A DNA stretch of 64,000 bases from an uncultured Eggerthella sp. (GTDB lineage Bacteria > Actinomycetota > Coriobacteriia > Coriobacteriales > Eggerthellaceae), in contig CALLDI010000003.1 in assembly GCA_937998355.1 (NCBI GenBank), forward strand, positions 17,129 through 81,128, written 5' to 3'. The notes under the pieces are model-generated. The model did no database searches. It saw only the letters and a program-made list of their open reading frames with translations, and was not told the DNA's origin. Positions 34,681-42,849 of this stretch are shown here, piece by piece. The position numbers and the translations under genes were made by a program. Within the stretch, counting starts at the first letter, position 1. Every line of letters begins with the position of its first letter.

Positions 34681-35771
34681 TGTGTGATGCAGTAATCCGT
34701 TTCGCGATGCTCGCGCAGAACGCCCATCATCTCGCGTGTGAGAGAGTGGTCGTTGTCAGTGAGCAACTGGTCGCGATCGACCCACTCCGCCACTGAAAGC
34801 TCGTGTTCGTCGAGCACGATATCCGGCGATCCATCCAGTTCGCAAAAGAACCCGAACAGCAGCGAGCTCGAATCCGGCCAAGGCTGGCTCTTATAGTAGC
34901 GCAGGTTCTTCACGCGCAGACCGACCTCTTCCATCACCTCGCGATGCACGGTCTGCTCGACCGTCTCCCCTATCTCACAATAGCCCGCTACCAGGGCGTA
35001 GTTCGCGTAAGGACGACCCGCGTATCGGGTCGCGAGCACCTTGCCATCGGGTCGCGTGATGGCAACGATGACAGCTGGGAACACCTTCGGGAAGATCATG
35101 AGGCCGCATTCAGGGCAGCGCATCATGCGTTCAACAGTGTCGTGCTCGGTCTTCGCGCCACAACGGCCGCAGTACTGAGACGACTCGTACCAATTCCAGT
35201 ATTCATGGCCGACCATGAGCGCGAAACGCACTTGCTTAGGCTGGTGATCGACCATCTTCTGCAGCGGAATGAACTCCCAGCCTGGTTCGCTCACCACGCG
35301 ATCGACCAGCGCCGCAGGGAGATCGACCATGAAGTAACGGTCCTCTCCGACCGTGAATAGATAGACGTAAGGTTTGAGACGTTCAGCTTTTGGTGCGGCA
35401 TCGTTTTCGTGCGCGACCGGATCCTCGTGCGCGAGCAAAACGCGCGGGCCATCCCCCGCCTCTTGCGCTCGAGGGTCTTCATGAGCGAGCAGAACGCGCT
35501 GATCGTCCGCCGTATCACGCGCGATAGGATCTTCATGCGCAAGAAGAACTTCGGGATCTTCATGATCTTGGAGAGGATCGTGTTGCAATCCGGTTCGACA
35601 ATCCACACGAGGGTCGAGGCCGAAATCCGCGAACGTAGGTGCGCGCATGACATCATCTTCCACGAACGCAAGCACGGTCTTGCCGCGATAGATGATGAGC
35701 TTATCTTCAGGTCTCGCCTCGGGAAATGAGAACTCGTTGTCGTATGCAGCGGGCGCGATATCGTGCAGCAT
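34674..35771 (-). CDS. nudC: NADH pyrophosphatase (NudC-like) with inserted 18-residue repeats
   Basis: 365 aa, about 80 more than usual. From about residue 190 it is a normal NudC: zinc ribbon CGRCGAKTEHDTVERMMRCPECG, Nudix box GYCEIGETVEQTVHREVMEEVGL, and the NADH-type motif SQPWPDSSSLLFGF. The enzyme cleaves NAD(H) to NMN(H) and AMP and may decap NAD-RNA. Residues 75-128 are three exact-length copies of an 18-residue repeat (VLLAHEDP, then a variable acidic part), preceded by a partial HEDPE copy. The insertion sits in the N-terminal domain. Confidence 0.93.
   Translation of the reverse strand: MLHDIAPAAYDNEFSFPEARPEDKLIIYRGKTVLAFVEDDVMRAPTFADFGLDPRVDCRTGLQHDPLQDHEDPEVLLAHEDPIARDTADDQRVLLAHEDPRAQEAGDGPRVLLAHEDPVAHENDAAPKAERLKPYVYLFTVGEDRYFMVDLPAALVDRVVSEPGWEFIPLQKMVDHQPKQVRFALMVGHEYWNWYESSQYCGRCGAKTEHDTVERMMRCPECGLMIFPKVFPAVIVAITRPDGKVLATRYAGRPYANYALVAGYCEIGETVEQTVHREVMEEVGLRVKNLRYYKSQPWPDSSSLLFGFFCELDGSPDIVLDEHELSVAEWVDRDQLLTDNDHSLTREMMGVLREHRETDYCITQA
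35388..35549 (-). repeat. 54-bp coding tandem repeat inside nudC
   Basis: Three 54-bp units encode VLLAHEDP followed by IARDTADDQR, RAQEAGDGPR and VAHENDAAPK. The first eight residues are invariant and the last ten vary. Confidence 0.9.
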
Positions 35772-35948
35772 GATGGTCTTCCTTGATCGAAGCGTTATCT
35801 GACCACATTATAGGATGCTGTAGTACGATTCGCGCAAGAGCATCATGCGAGCACATACGATCCGCACTCACGCTATCCGATGAAAATGCGAGCCAGGATG
35901 CGAAAGATGATGTACGAGCTGGCGTTTTGCACTGAATTCGCCAAAAAA

Positions 35949-36099
35949 TGCAAGAGATTTGCGATAGTATGCACGCTTTGAGGCCAAATAGGGCTGACTT
36001 TGCGCATTTTCACTCATTCTTTGCTTCAAATTTTCGTTCGTATGCACAACTTTTGATGTTCTAGGGCTTTGATGTGCGTACAAACGAAGATCTCTTGCA
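35949..36099. repeat. inverted-arm intergenic element, copy A
   Basis: Left arm 35949-35974 (TGCAAGAGATTTGCGATAG then TATGCAC) and inverted right arm 36074-36099 agree at 21 of 26 positions. A third, direct partial copy (TTTTCGTTCGTATGCACA) lies inside at 36031-36048. No gene is visible in 35772-36228. Confidence 0.8.
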
Positions 36100-36227
36100 A
36101 TTTTCATTCGATCTCGTGCAAGAACCTGCTGGACCGAGCACACGGGATCAAGTTGAAGCCGGACAAAAGAAAACCGCCGATGATGGTCGGCTGCTCTATG
36201 TCCCATATAAAACACGGTGAAACTGAA

Positions 36228-36271
36228 CAAAGGAAAAAAGAAACCCCTTGTCGGATGCGACCGACAAGGGG
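36228..36271 (-). terminator. intrinsic terminator of the rpsL-rplW operon
   Basis: CCCCTTGTCGG pairs with CCGACAAGGGG around six bases, followed on the minus strand by TTTCTTTTTTCCTTT. It ends the str/S10 transcript about 170 nt beyond the rplW stop, after the tandem array. Confidence 0.92.
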
Positions 36272-36280
36272 TTCGATTCT

Positions 36281-36436
36281 CGTACCTGGTATCTGCGTAT
36301 GAGGTACGTACAAGGTGTCTGCATCTGAGATACATACTAGTGCCTGTATCTAAGGCGCATCCCTAGTGCCTACGTTCGAGACACATATTCGGTGCCCGTA
36401 TATGAGACACGTACCAGGTGCGTTATGTATCGAGGG
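36281..36436 (-). repeat. 26-bp degenerate tandem array between rplW and its terminator
   Basis: Six units of 24-28 bp with consensus close to CACGTACYAGGTGCCTGTAT and a GAGA end (plus-strand reading). The array begins a few bases after the rplW stop and ends against the terminator stem. Confidence 0.8.
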
Positions 36437-36441
36437 CTCGA

Positions 36442-36726
36442 TTACTGAGCGAAGATCTCGATGGAGTCGCCTTCTGCCAGCGTGACCATGGCCTTCTTCC
36501 AGGTACGGGTAGGGCCAACATGATAGCGAACGCGCTTGGGCTTCGGCTTGACGTTCAAGGTGTTCACTTTGATCACCTTCACGTCGAAGATCTCTTCGAT
36601 AGCCTGGCCGATCTCGACCTTGTTAGCGTCCTTAGCGACTTCGAACGTATAGACATTCTCGTCCATCATGTCGTAGGAGTGTTCCGTAATGATAGGACGG
36701 ATGATTACCTCGCGTGGATCCTTCAT
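36442..36726 (-). CDS. rplW: 50S ribosomal protein L23
   Basis: 94 aa. MKDPREVIIRPIITEHSYDMMDENVYTFEVAKDANKVEIGQAIEEIFDVKVIKVNTLNVKPKPKR is a complete L23, the exit-site docking protein for trigger factor and SRP. It is the last gene of this operon here. In most bacteria rplB would follow directly. Its start overlaps the rplD stop by one base. Confidence 0.97.
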   Translation of the reverse strand: MKDPREVIIRPIITEHSYDMMDENVYTFEVAKDANKVEIGQAIEEIFDVKVIKVNTLNVKPKPKRVRYHVGPTRTWKKAMVTLAEGDSIEIFAQ

Positions 36727-37352
36727 TATGCAAGCACCTCCTCGATGTGCTGGAGCGTTGCGCTGGTGAGAACGAGCGCCTTGTTGTCGATGAAGTCGTA
36801 GGTGTTGACTTCGGTTGCTGCGATGACGCGAACCTGAGGAAGGTTGCGGAACGACAGGTATGCGTTCACGTTGTCGTCCTCGAGCACGAGCGTGATGCGC
36901 TTGCCGTCGAGACCGAGCTTCGCGAGCATGGCAGCTGCTTCCTTGGTGGACGGCTTGTCGAACTTGAAGGAATCGACGACGACCAGTTCACCATCGGCCA
37001 GCTTCGCGGAGAGCGCAGAGCGCATCGCGAGCTTGATGACCTTGGAAGGCACCTTGAACGCATAGGAGCGCGGGTGCGGGCCGAAGACGGTACCGCCGCC
37101 TGCCCATTGAGGAGCACGGATGGTACCCTGACGAGCACGACCGGTGCCCTTCTGGCGCCAAGGCTTCTTGCCGCCACCACGAACCTGACCACGGGTCAAG
37201 GTGTTGTGGGTGCCTGCACGACGTGCAGCGCGCTGAGAACGAACGACCTCATGCATGGCGTGCATGTTCGGCTCGATCTCAAAAACCGTAGCAGCAAGTT
37301 CAGCACTACCAGCCTTCTTGCCGCTCGTGTTCTTAACATCAATAGTAGTCAT
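36726..37352 (-). CDS. rplD: 50S ribosomal protein L4
   Basis: 208 aa from the ATG at 37352 (MTTIDVKNTSGKKAGSAELA), which has AAGGAGTTTG upstream; the longer frame overlaps rplC. The extended loop RSQRAARRAGTHNTLTRGQVRGGGKKPWRQKGTGRARQGTIRAPQWAGGG lines the exit tunnel. L4 often represses its own operon. Confidence 0.97.
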   Translation of the reverse strand: MTTIDVKNTSGKKAGSAELAATVFEIEPNMHAMHEVVRSQRAARRAGTHNTLTRGQVRGGGKKPWRQKGTGRARQGTIRAPQWAGGGTVFGPHPRSYAFKVPSKVIKLAMRSALSAKLADGELVVVDSFKFDKPSTKEAAAMLAKLGLDGKRITLVLEDDNVNAYLSFRNLPQVRVIAATEVNTYDFIDNKALVLTSATLQHIEEVLA

Positions 37353-37374
37353 AATGTACAAACTCCTTCGTAGA

Positions 37375-37995
37375 CTAAGCCATACGAATGCGAACGACGC
37401 CATTCTTGCCACCAGGCACTGCGCCCTTCAGCAAGATGAGGTTCATATCTTCGTCAACACGAACAACTTCAAGATTCTTAGTGGTGATGGTGTCGCAACC
37501 CATGTGGCCCGGAAGGCGAACGCCTTTGAAGACGCGAGAGGGACTTGCGCACTGACCGATCGAACCGGGAGCACGATGGAAATGAGCACCGTGTCCGCCA
37601 GGGCCGCCACCGAAGTTGTAACGACGCATGACGCCCGCGAAGCCTTTACCCTTCGAGGTGCCGGTGACGTCGACCTTCTTCACTTCTGCGAAGTTCGCGA
37701 CGGTGACCTTCTCGCCCAGTTCATGCTCTGCAGCGGAGTCCACGCGGACCTCGCGCAGGTGACGGGTCGGCTCGACGCCATGCTTGGCGAAGTGACCGGT
37801 CATGGGCTTGTTCAGGTGCTTTTCCTTGATGGTGCCGAAACCGAGCTGAACAGCCTCGTAGCCGTCGGTGTCGGTGGTCTTGATCTGGCAGACCGTGTTA
37901 GGGGCTGCCTCGATGACGGTGACGGGGATGACCTTGCCGTCTTCGTCGAAGAGCTGGGTCATGCCGACCTTGGTTCCGTAGATAGCATTAATCAT
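37375..37995 (-). CDS. rplC: 50S ribosomal protein L3
   Basis: 206 aa. MINAIYGTKVGMTQLFDEDGKVIPVTVIEA is typical, and the loop RRYNFGGGPGGHGAHFHRAPGSIGQCASPSRVFKGVRLPGHMG reaches the peptidyl-transferase centre. It follows rpsJ. Confidence 0.97.
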   Translation of the reverse strand: MINAIYGTKVGMTQLFDEDGKVIPVTVIEAAPNTVCQIKTTDTDGYEAVQLGFGTIKEKHLNKPMTGHFAKHGVEPTRHLREVRVDSAAEHELGEKVTVANFAEVKKVDVTGTSKGKGFAGVMRRYNFGGGPGGHGAHFHRAPGSIGQCASPSRVFKGVRLPGHMGCDTITTKNLEVVRVDEDMNLILLKGAVPGGKNGVVRIRMA

Positions 37996-38008
37996 GAAAT
38001 ATCACTCC

Positions 38009-38317
38009 CTACAGCTTGATCTCGATGTCGACGCCAGCAGGAAGATCGAGACGCATCAAGGAATCGACCGTGGAAGGGGTCGGATCGAGGATGTCGATGA
38101 GGCGCTTGTGCGTGCGCATCTCGAACTGTTCACGAGAGTCCTTATTCACGTGCGGGCCTTTGATGACGCAATAGAGATTGCGCTCGGTCGGCAGTGGAAT
38201 AGGACCGGAAACCTTGGCACCCGTCTTCTGCGCGGTATCGACGATGAGGCGCGTAGACTGATCTACGATCTCGTGGTCGTAACCCTTCAAGCGGATGCGA
38301 ATACTTTCTTTAGCCAC
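38009..38317 (-). CDS. rpsJ: 30S ribosomal protein S10 (NusE)
   Basis: 102 aa. IRIRLKGYDHEIVDQSTRLIVDTAQKTGAKVSGPIPLPTERNLYCVIKGPHVNKDSREQFEMRTHKRLIDI is unmistakable. Besides its 30S role it binds NusB/NusG in antitermination. It directly follows fusA, so the str and S10 operons are fused. Confidence 0.98.
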   Translation of the reverse strand: MAKESIRIRLKGYDHEIVDQSTRLIVDTAQKTGAKVSGPIPLPTERNLYCVIKGPHVNKDSREQFEMRTHKRLIDILDPTPSTVDSLMRLDLPAGVDIEIKL

Positions 38318-38362
38318 TTAACTTACCTCCAATATAGGTGGATACGTGTTGCCCGTGCGGGC

Positions 38363-40480
38363 TTACGCATTGCCACCGGCCTTGCTGATAATCTCGTCTG
38401 CGACGTTCTTGGGAACGGGCTCGTACGAGTCGAACTGCATGGTGTACATCGCACGACCCTGGGTGCCAGAGCGTAGGTCGGTCGCATAACCGAACATCTC
38501 GCTCAGCGGGACCTTAGCGGTGACGACGAGTGCGTTGCCGCGCTTTTCCTGTCCCTGGATCAGGCCACGACGGGACGGGATATCGCCCATGACGAAACCG
38601 GTGTACTCTTCAGGAGTTTCGACCTCGACGCTCATGACCGGCTCGAGAATGACCGGATTGGACTTCTTGAGCGCGTCCTTGATAGCCATGGAACCTGCGA
38701 CCTTGAAGGCGGCTTCAGAGGAGTCGACTTCGTGGTAGGAACCGTCGATGAGCTCGACGCGAACGTCCTCGACAGGATAGCCAGCCAGAACACCGGAGTT
38801 GAGCGCTTCCTGGATGCCCTTGTCGACCGAGGGGATGTATTCCTTGGGAACGACACCGCCGACGATCTTGTTCTCGAATTCGTAGCCCTTGCCCGGCTCC
38901 TGCGGATACATGTTGATGACCGCATGACCGTACTGACCACGACCACCGGACTGGCGAACGAACTTGCCTTCAGCGCCCATGACTTCCTTGCCCGGACGTT
39001 CACGATAGGCGACCTGGGGCTTACCGACGTTCGCTTCGACCTTGAATTCGCGAAGTAGACGGTCGACGATGATCTCGAGGTGGAGCTCGCCCATGCCTGC
39101 GATGATGGTCTGACCGGTTTCATGGTTGGTGGAAACGCGGAACGTCGGATCCTCTTCAGCGAGCTTCTGGAGCGCCATGGACATCTTGTCCTGTTCAGCC
39201 TTGGTCTTCGGCTCGACCGCGATGTCGATGACCGGGTCGGCGAATTCCATGGACTCGAGGATGATGGGCGCATCTTCAGCGCAGAGCGTGTCGCCCGTAG
39301 AGGTGTCCTTCAGGCCGACCACTGCGACGATGTCGCCTGCGGAGCAGGAATCGACGTCGGTACGCTGGTTGGAGTGCATCTGCAGAAGACGACCGATGCG
39401 CTCTTTCTTGTCCTTGACCGCGTTGAGCGCGTAAGAACCAGAATCGAGCGAGCCGGAATAGACGCGCAGATAGGTGAGCTTGCCGACATAGGGGTCGGTC
39501 ATGATCTTGAACGCCAAAGACGAGAAGGGAGCCTTCGGGTCGGCTGGACGCTCTTCCTCTTCATCGGTTTCAGGGTTGATGCCCTTGATGGGAGGAATGT
39601 CGATCGGAGAAGGAAGGTAGTCGACAACGGCGTCGAGCAGTTCCTGAACGCCCTTGTTCTTGTAAGCAGAGCCCACGAAGACAGGGTTGATCTGGCAAGC
39701 GATGACACCCTTACGGATGGCAGCCTTTAATTCTTCGACGCTCACTTCTTCTTCCATGAGCACCTTTTCCATGACATCGTCGTCACAGTCGGCTGCAGCC
39801 TCGAGCAGGATCTGGTGATATTCCTCTGCCTGAGCAGCGAATTCATCGGGGATGGCATCCATCTTCTCGGGATAGGTCATGCCCTTGTCGTCAGCCTTGA
39901 AGTCCCAAGCGGTCATGGTGACGAGGTCGATGACGCCCCAGAAGTTCTCTTCAGCGCCCATGGGCAGCTGAGCAGCGACGGCATTAGCGCCCAGACGATC
40001 CTTCATGGTTTCGATAGCATGGAGGAAATCGGCGCCAACGCGGTCGTATTTGTTGATGAACGCGATACGAGGAACGCCATAGCGTTCTGCCTGACGCCAG
40101 ACCGTCTCGGACTGCGGCTGAACGCCTGCGACCGCGTCGAAGACAGCAACGGTGCCGTCGAGAACGCGCAGGGAGCGTTCGACCTCAGCCGTGAAGTCGA
40201 CGTGGCCCGGGGTGTCGATGATCTGGAAGCGATAGGCCGTTCCGCCTTCCTTGCCTTCCGGATAGTTCCAGAAGCACGTGGTAGCAGCGGAGGTGATGGT
40301 CACGCCACGTTCCTGCTCCTGCTCCATCCAGTCCATGGTGGCAGCGCCGTCGTGAACCTCACCGATCTTGTGGCTCTTGCCCGTGTAGTAGAGGATACGT
40401 TCGGTCGTGGTGGTCTTGCCGGCATCGATATGAGCCATGATGCCGAAGTTACGAGTATGTACGAGATCCGTTTTAGCCAT
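38363..40480 (-). CDS. fusA: translation elongation factor G
   Basis: 705 aa. GTPase motifs AHIDAGKTTTTERIL, DTPGHVDFTAEVERSLRVLDG and INKYD are present, and domains II-V follow (GRGQYGHAVI in domain IV; VMGDIPSRRGLIQGQEKRG in domain V). EF-G drives translocation and, with RRF, recycling. It lies between rpsG and rpsJ, with no tuf after it. Confidence 0.98.
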   Translation of the reverse strand: MAKTDLVHTRNFGIMAHIDAGKTTTTERILYYTGKSHKIGEVHDGAATMDWMEQEQERGVTITSAATTCFWNYPEGKEGGTAYRFQIIDTPGHVDFTAEVERSLRVLDGTVAVFDAVAGVQPQSETVWRQAERYGVPRIAFINKYDRVGADFLHAIETMKDRLGANAVAAQLPMGAEENFWGVIDLVTMTAWDFKADDKGMTYPEKMDAIPDEFAAQAEEYHQILLEAAADCDDDVMEKVLMEEEVSVEELKAAIRKGVIACQINPVFVGSAYKNKGVQELLDAVVDYLPSPIDIPPIKGINPETDEEEERPADPKAPFSSLAFKIMTDPYVGKLTYLRVYSGSLDSGSYALNAVKDKKERIGRLLQMHSNQRTDVDSCSAGDIVAVVGLKDTSTGDTLCAEDAPIILESMEFADPVIDIAVEPKTKAEQDKMSMALQKLAEEDPTFRVSTNHETGQTIIAGMGELHLEIIVDRLLREFKVEANVGKPQVAYRERPGKEVMGAEGKFVRQSGGRGQYGHAVINMYPQEPGKGYEFENKIVGGVVPKEYIPSVDKGIQEALNSGVLAGYPVEDVRVELIDGSYHEVDSSEAAFKVAGSMAIKDALKKSNPVILEPVMSVEVETPEEYTGFVMGDIPSRRGLIQGQEKRGNALVVTAKVPLSEMFGYATDLRSGTQGRAMYTMQFDSYEPVPKNVADEIISKAGGNA

Positions 40481-40494
40481 GTTCGTATAACCCC

Positions 40495-40965
40495 CTACCA
40501 GCGATAATGTGCGAATGCACGGTTAGCTTCGGCCATCTTGTAGGTGTCTTCGCGCTTCTTCACGGCTGCGCCGGTGTTCTCGGACGCGTCGATGATCTCG
40601 TTCGCGAGACGCTGCGCCATGGTGTTCTCCTTGCGCTTGCGTGCGAAATCGACGAGCCAGCGAATGGCGAGCGTGGTCGAGCGACGGGAGTTGACCTCCA
40701 TCGGCACCTGATAGTTAGCACCACCGACACGCTTGGACTTGGTCTCGAGCGTGGGGCGGATATTGTCCATCGCCTTCTTGAAGACGGTCAGGGGATCCTG
40801 GCCGGTCTTTTCAGCGACGATGTCGAAAGCACCGTAGACGATACCTTCTGCGACGGACTTCTTGCCGTCGAGTAGAACCTTATTGATCAGCTGAGTGACC
40901 AAACGGTTGTTATATTTTGCATCCGGCTGCACTTCGCGGCGGACTGCTGCTGCACGACGCGGCAT
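40495..40965 (-). CDS. rpsG: 30S ribosomal protein S7
   Basis: 156 aa. MPRRAAAVRREVQPDAKYNNRLVTQLINKVLLDGKKSVAEGIVYGAFD and the C-terminal NRAFAHYRW are standard. S7 nucleates the 30S head and lies by the E-site tRNA. Between rpsL and fusA. Confidence 0.98.
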   Translation of the reverse strand: MPRRAAAVRREVQPDAKYNNRLVTQLINKVLLDGKKSVAEGIVYGAFDIVAEKTGQDPLTVFKKAMDNIRPTLETKSKRVGGANYQVPMEVNSRRSTTLAIRWLVDFARKRKENTMAQRLANEIIDASENTGAAVKKREDTYKMAEANRAFAHYRW

Positions 40966-41028
40966 ATAACTTCCTTTCAGTGAGCAACCTCTGTCGAGGT
41001 TTGAATGAACAAATGATTAAGGGCGAGC

Positions 41029-41403
41029 CTATTTCTTAGGCTTCTTAGCGCCGTAGCGGCTGCGAGCCTGAGCGCGGTTATCGACAGCTGCACAGTCGAG
41101 CGCAGCGCGAATGACCTTATAACGAACACCAGGAAGGTCCTTAACACGACCACCACGGATGAGCACCATGGAGTGCTCCTGGAGGTTGTGACCGATACCT
41201 GGGATGTAAGCGGTGACTTCCATGCCATTCACCAAGCGAACACGGCAGACCTTACGGAGTGCGGAATTCGGCTTCTTAGGGGTGGTGGTGTAAACACGGG
41301 TGCAAACGCCACGCTTTTGCGGGTTACCTTTGAGCGCCGGGGTCTTCTTCTTCTCCACCGACTTCTGGCGGCCCTTGCGGACCAACTGATTGATAGTAGG
41401 CAA
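41029..41403 (-). CDS. rpsL: 30S ribosomal protein S12
   Basis: 124 aa. MPTINQLVRKGRQKSVEKKKTPALKGNPQKRGVCTRVYTTTPKKPNSALRK and GRVKDLPGVRYKVIRAALDC are complete. The lysines whose replacement gives classical streptomycin resistance (in PKKPNSALRK and RVKDLPG) are both present, so no such mutation is visible. First gene of the str-S10 unit, with its own promoter. Confidence 0.98.
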   Translation of the reverse strand: MPTINQLVRKGRQKSVEKKKTPALKGNPQKRGVCTRVYTTTPKKPNSALRKVCRVRLVNGMEVTAYIPGIGHNLQEHSMVLIRGGRVKDLPGVRYKVIRAALDCAAVDNRAQARSRYGAKKPKK

Positions 41404-41507
41404 GACTCAACTCCTTTTCGTTTCTCTTCTTTGCCAACAACTTCGTTTTGTGTGCGTTCTGCAGTTACGCACGCAAAAACAGCACCTCACGAGAGACGCG
41501 AAGATGA

Positions 41508-41536
41508 ACTTTATCACCGCGCTACAGAGGTGTCAA
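41508..41536 (-). promoter_or_regulatory. promoter of the rpsL-rplW operon
   Basis: TTGACA, a 17-nt spacer and TAAAGT on the minus strand. Transcription would start near 41500, about 100 nt before rpsL. The 22-nt motif also found in the rplB leader touches its -35 side (41540-41561). Confidence 0.8.
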
Positions 41537-41539
41537 ACG

Positions 41540-41561
41540 CCACGCATCCGGGTGTATCCAT
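41540..41561 (-). repeat. 22-nt motif shared with the rplB leader (second copy)
   Basis: CCACGCATCCGGGTGTATCC plus AT on the plus strand, one mismatch from 31808-31829. It lies just upstream of the rpsL -35 box, where an activator or UP-like element would act. Confidence 0.6.
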
Positions 41562-41770
41562 GTACGAGCGGTCGTTTTGCGCAGGTGGGCGGCAACGAGA
41601 TCGTGCGCTCGGATGCGGCGTTGAAGATCGCAGGCGGTTCGCGGGGTGCGCGAGGTGCGAATGGCCTGTTCAGCTTCCTGATGCGATGCGCGTTCGAGCG
41701 TACGGATCCATAGGTCTTGTCGATAGTGAAGATAAAGACCAAAAAATATTGCGCATAAGGGGCCGTTACT

Positions 41771-41779
41771 TGATACAAT
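41771..41779 (+). promoter_or_regulatory. extended -10 promoter of panBCD
   Basis: TGATACAAT on the plus strand fits TGnTATAAT, with a weak TTGCGC 19 nt upstream. It would start a leader of about 113 nt before panB. Confidence 0.55.
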
Positions 41780-41789
41780 GGGCGCAATT

Positions 41790-41860
41790 CCTCTTGAAGA
41801 GGATAAATAGGCTGTGAATGCACGTCGTATCATCCGTTTGAAACGTACGTGCATTTTTTT
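41790..41860 (+). promoter_or_regulatory. panB leader with small hairpin and intrinsic terminator (candidate attenuator)
   Basis: After the promoter come the hairpin CCTCT-TGA-AGAGG (41790-41802) and then a terminator: AATGCACGT pairs with ACGTGCATT, extended by CGT/ACG across a one-base bulge, followed by seven T. A terminator placed before the first gene of an operon points to control by premature termination. No known riboswitch fold was recognised. Confidence 0.7.
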
Positions 41861-41898
41861 ATAGGAAGCACGGACTTGATCGAAGGGGAAAGGTCGAC

Positions 41899-42729
41899 AT
41901 GAAGAACACGGTCGCGACATTTCAGGAGATGAAGCGCAACGGCGAGAAGATCTCGATGCTCACCTGTTACGACTATTCGACGGCGAAGCTGATGGACGAG
42001 GCGGGCGTGAACTCGCTTCTGATCGGCGATTCACTGGGCAACGTGATCTTGGGCTACGAGGACACGCTCTCGGTGACCATGGAAGATATGATCCATCACA
42101 CGCGTCCTGTGGCGCGCGGCGCGAAGAACGCGCTCGTCATCGCGGACATGCCGTTCATGTCCTACCAGGCATCGGTCTACGATGCGGTCACGAACGCGGG
42201 GCGCCTCATGAAGGAGGGTCGTGCGAACGCCGTGAAGTTGGAAGGCGGCGCGGCGGTATGCGAGCAGATCCGTGCGATCGTGGACGCGGGCATTCCCGTG
42301 TGCGCTCACCTGGGCCTCACGCCGCAGTCGATCAATGCGTTCGGCGGACATAAGGTGCAGGGCAAGTCCGCTGAAGCTGCGCGTGAGATCCTCGAGGATG
42401 CTAAGCGCATCGAGGAAGCAGGCGCGTTCGCTGTTGTGCTCGAATGTATCCCGGCTGACCTGGCGCGCAAGATCTCCGAGACCATCTCCATCCCCACCAT
42501 CGGCATCGGCGCAGGCCCTGGTTGCGATGGTCAGGTGCTAGTCTATCAGGACATGCTGGCGCTGTTCTCCGATTTCAAGCCGAAGTTCGTGAAGGGCTTC
42601 GCCAACATCGGCGAGCAGATGACGCAAGCGTTCAAGGATTACGACGCAGAAGTGAAGGAAGGCACCTTCCCCGCCCCCGAGCATTGCTTCAAGGACGTGG
42701 GCGAAGAGGTGCTCGACAAGCTGTATTAA
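41899..42729 (+). CDS. panB: 3-methyl-2-oxobutanoate hydroxymethyltransferase
   Basis: 276 aa. First step of pantothenate synthesis: ketoisovalerate plus methylene-tetrahydrofolate gives ketopantoate. Motifs: MLTCYDYSTAKLMDEAGVNSLLIGDSLGNVILGYEDTLSVTMEDMIHH, LEGGAAVCEQIRAIVDAGIPVCAHLGLTPQSINAFGG and FAVVLECIPADLARKI (catalytic Glu), IGIGAGPGCDGQVLVYQDMLAL. RBS AAGGGGAAAGG. First gene of panBCD. Confidence 0.97.
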   Translation: MKNTVATFQEMKRNGEKISMLTCYDYSTAKLMDEAGVNSLLIGDSLGNVILGYEDTLSVTMEDMIHHTRPVARGAKNALVIADMPFMSYQASVYDAVTNAGRLMKEGRANAVKLEGGAAVCEQIRAIVDAGIPVCAHLGLTPQSINAFGGHKVQGKSAEAAREILEDAKRIEEAGAFAVVLECIPADLARKISETISIPTIGIGAGPGCDGQVLVYQDMLALFSDFKPKFVKGFANIGEQMTQAFKDYDAEVKEGTFPAPEHCFKDVGEEVLDKLY

Positions 42730-42849
42730 TAGGTAGGTTCGCTCGGCCCGTTGCTCGCTCGACACGATGCGGGCGTTCACGGGCTGGGTTCAAGGAAGTT
42801 GAGAGCGATCAGCTTCACAGGGATTCGACTCCAGAGAAAAGGAAAGCAC

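Noticed and set aside
36281..36436. CRISPR-like reading of the 26-bp array after rplW
   Set aside because: Units are diverged and contiguous; there is no repeat-spacer alternation.
41561..41713. Small plus-strand frame between rpsL and panB as a gene
   Set aside because: No RBS, it overlaps the rpsL promoter region, and composition is like antisense or random GC-rich DNA.
41818..41860. Ordinary terminator of an upstream plus-strand gene
   Set aside because: No plus-strand gene precedes it; the str operon is on the other strand and ends elsewhere. A leader terminator for panB fits better.
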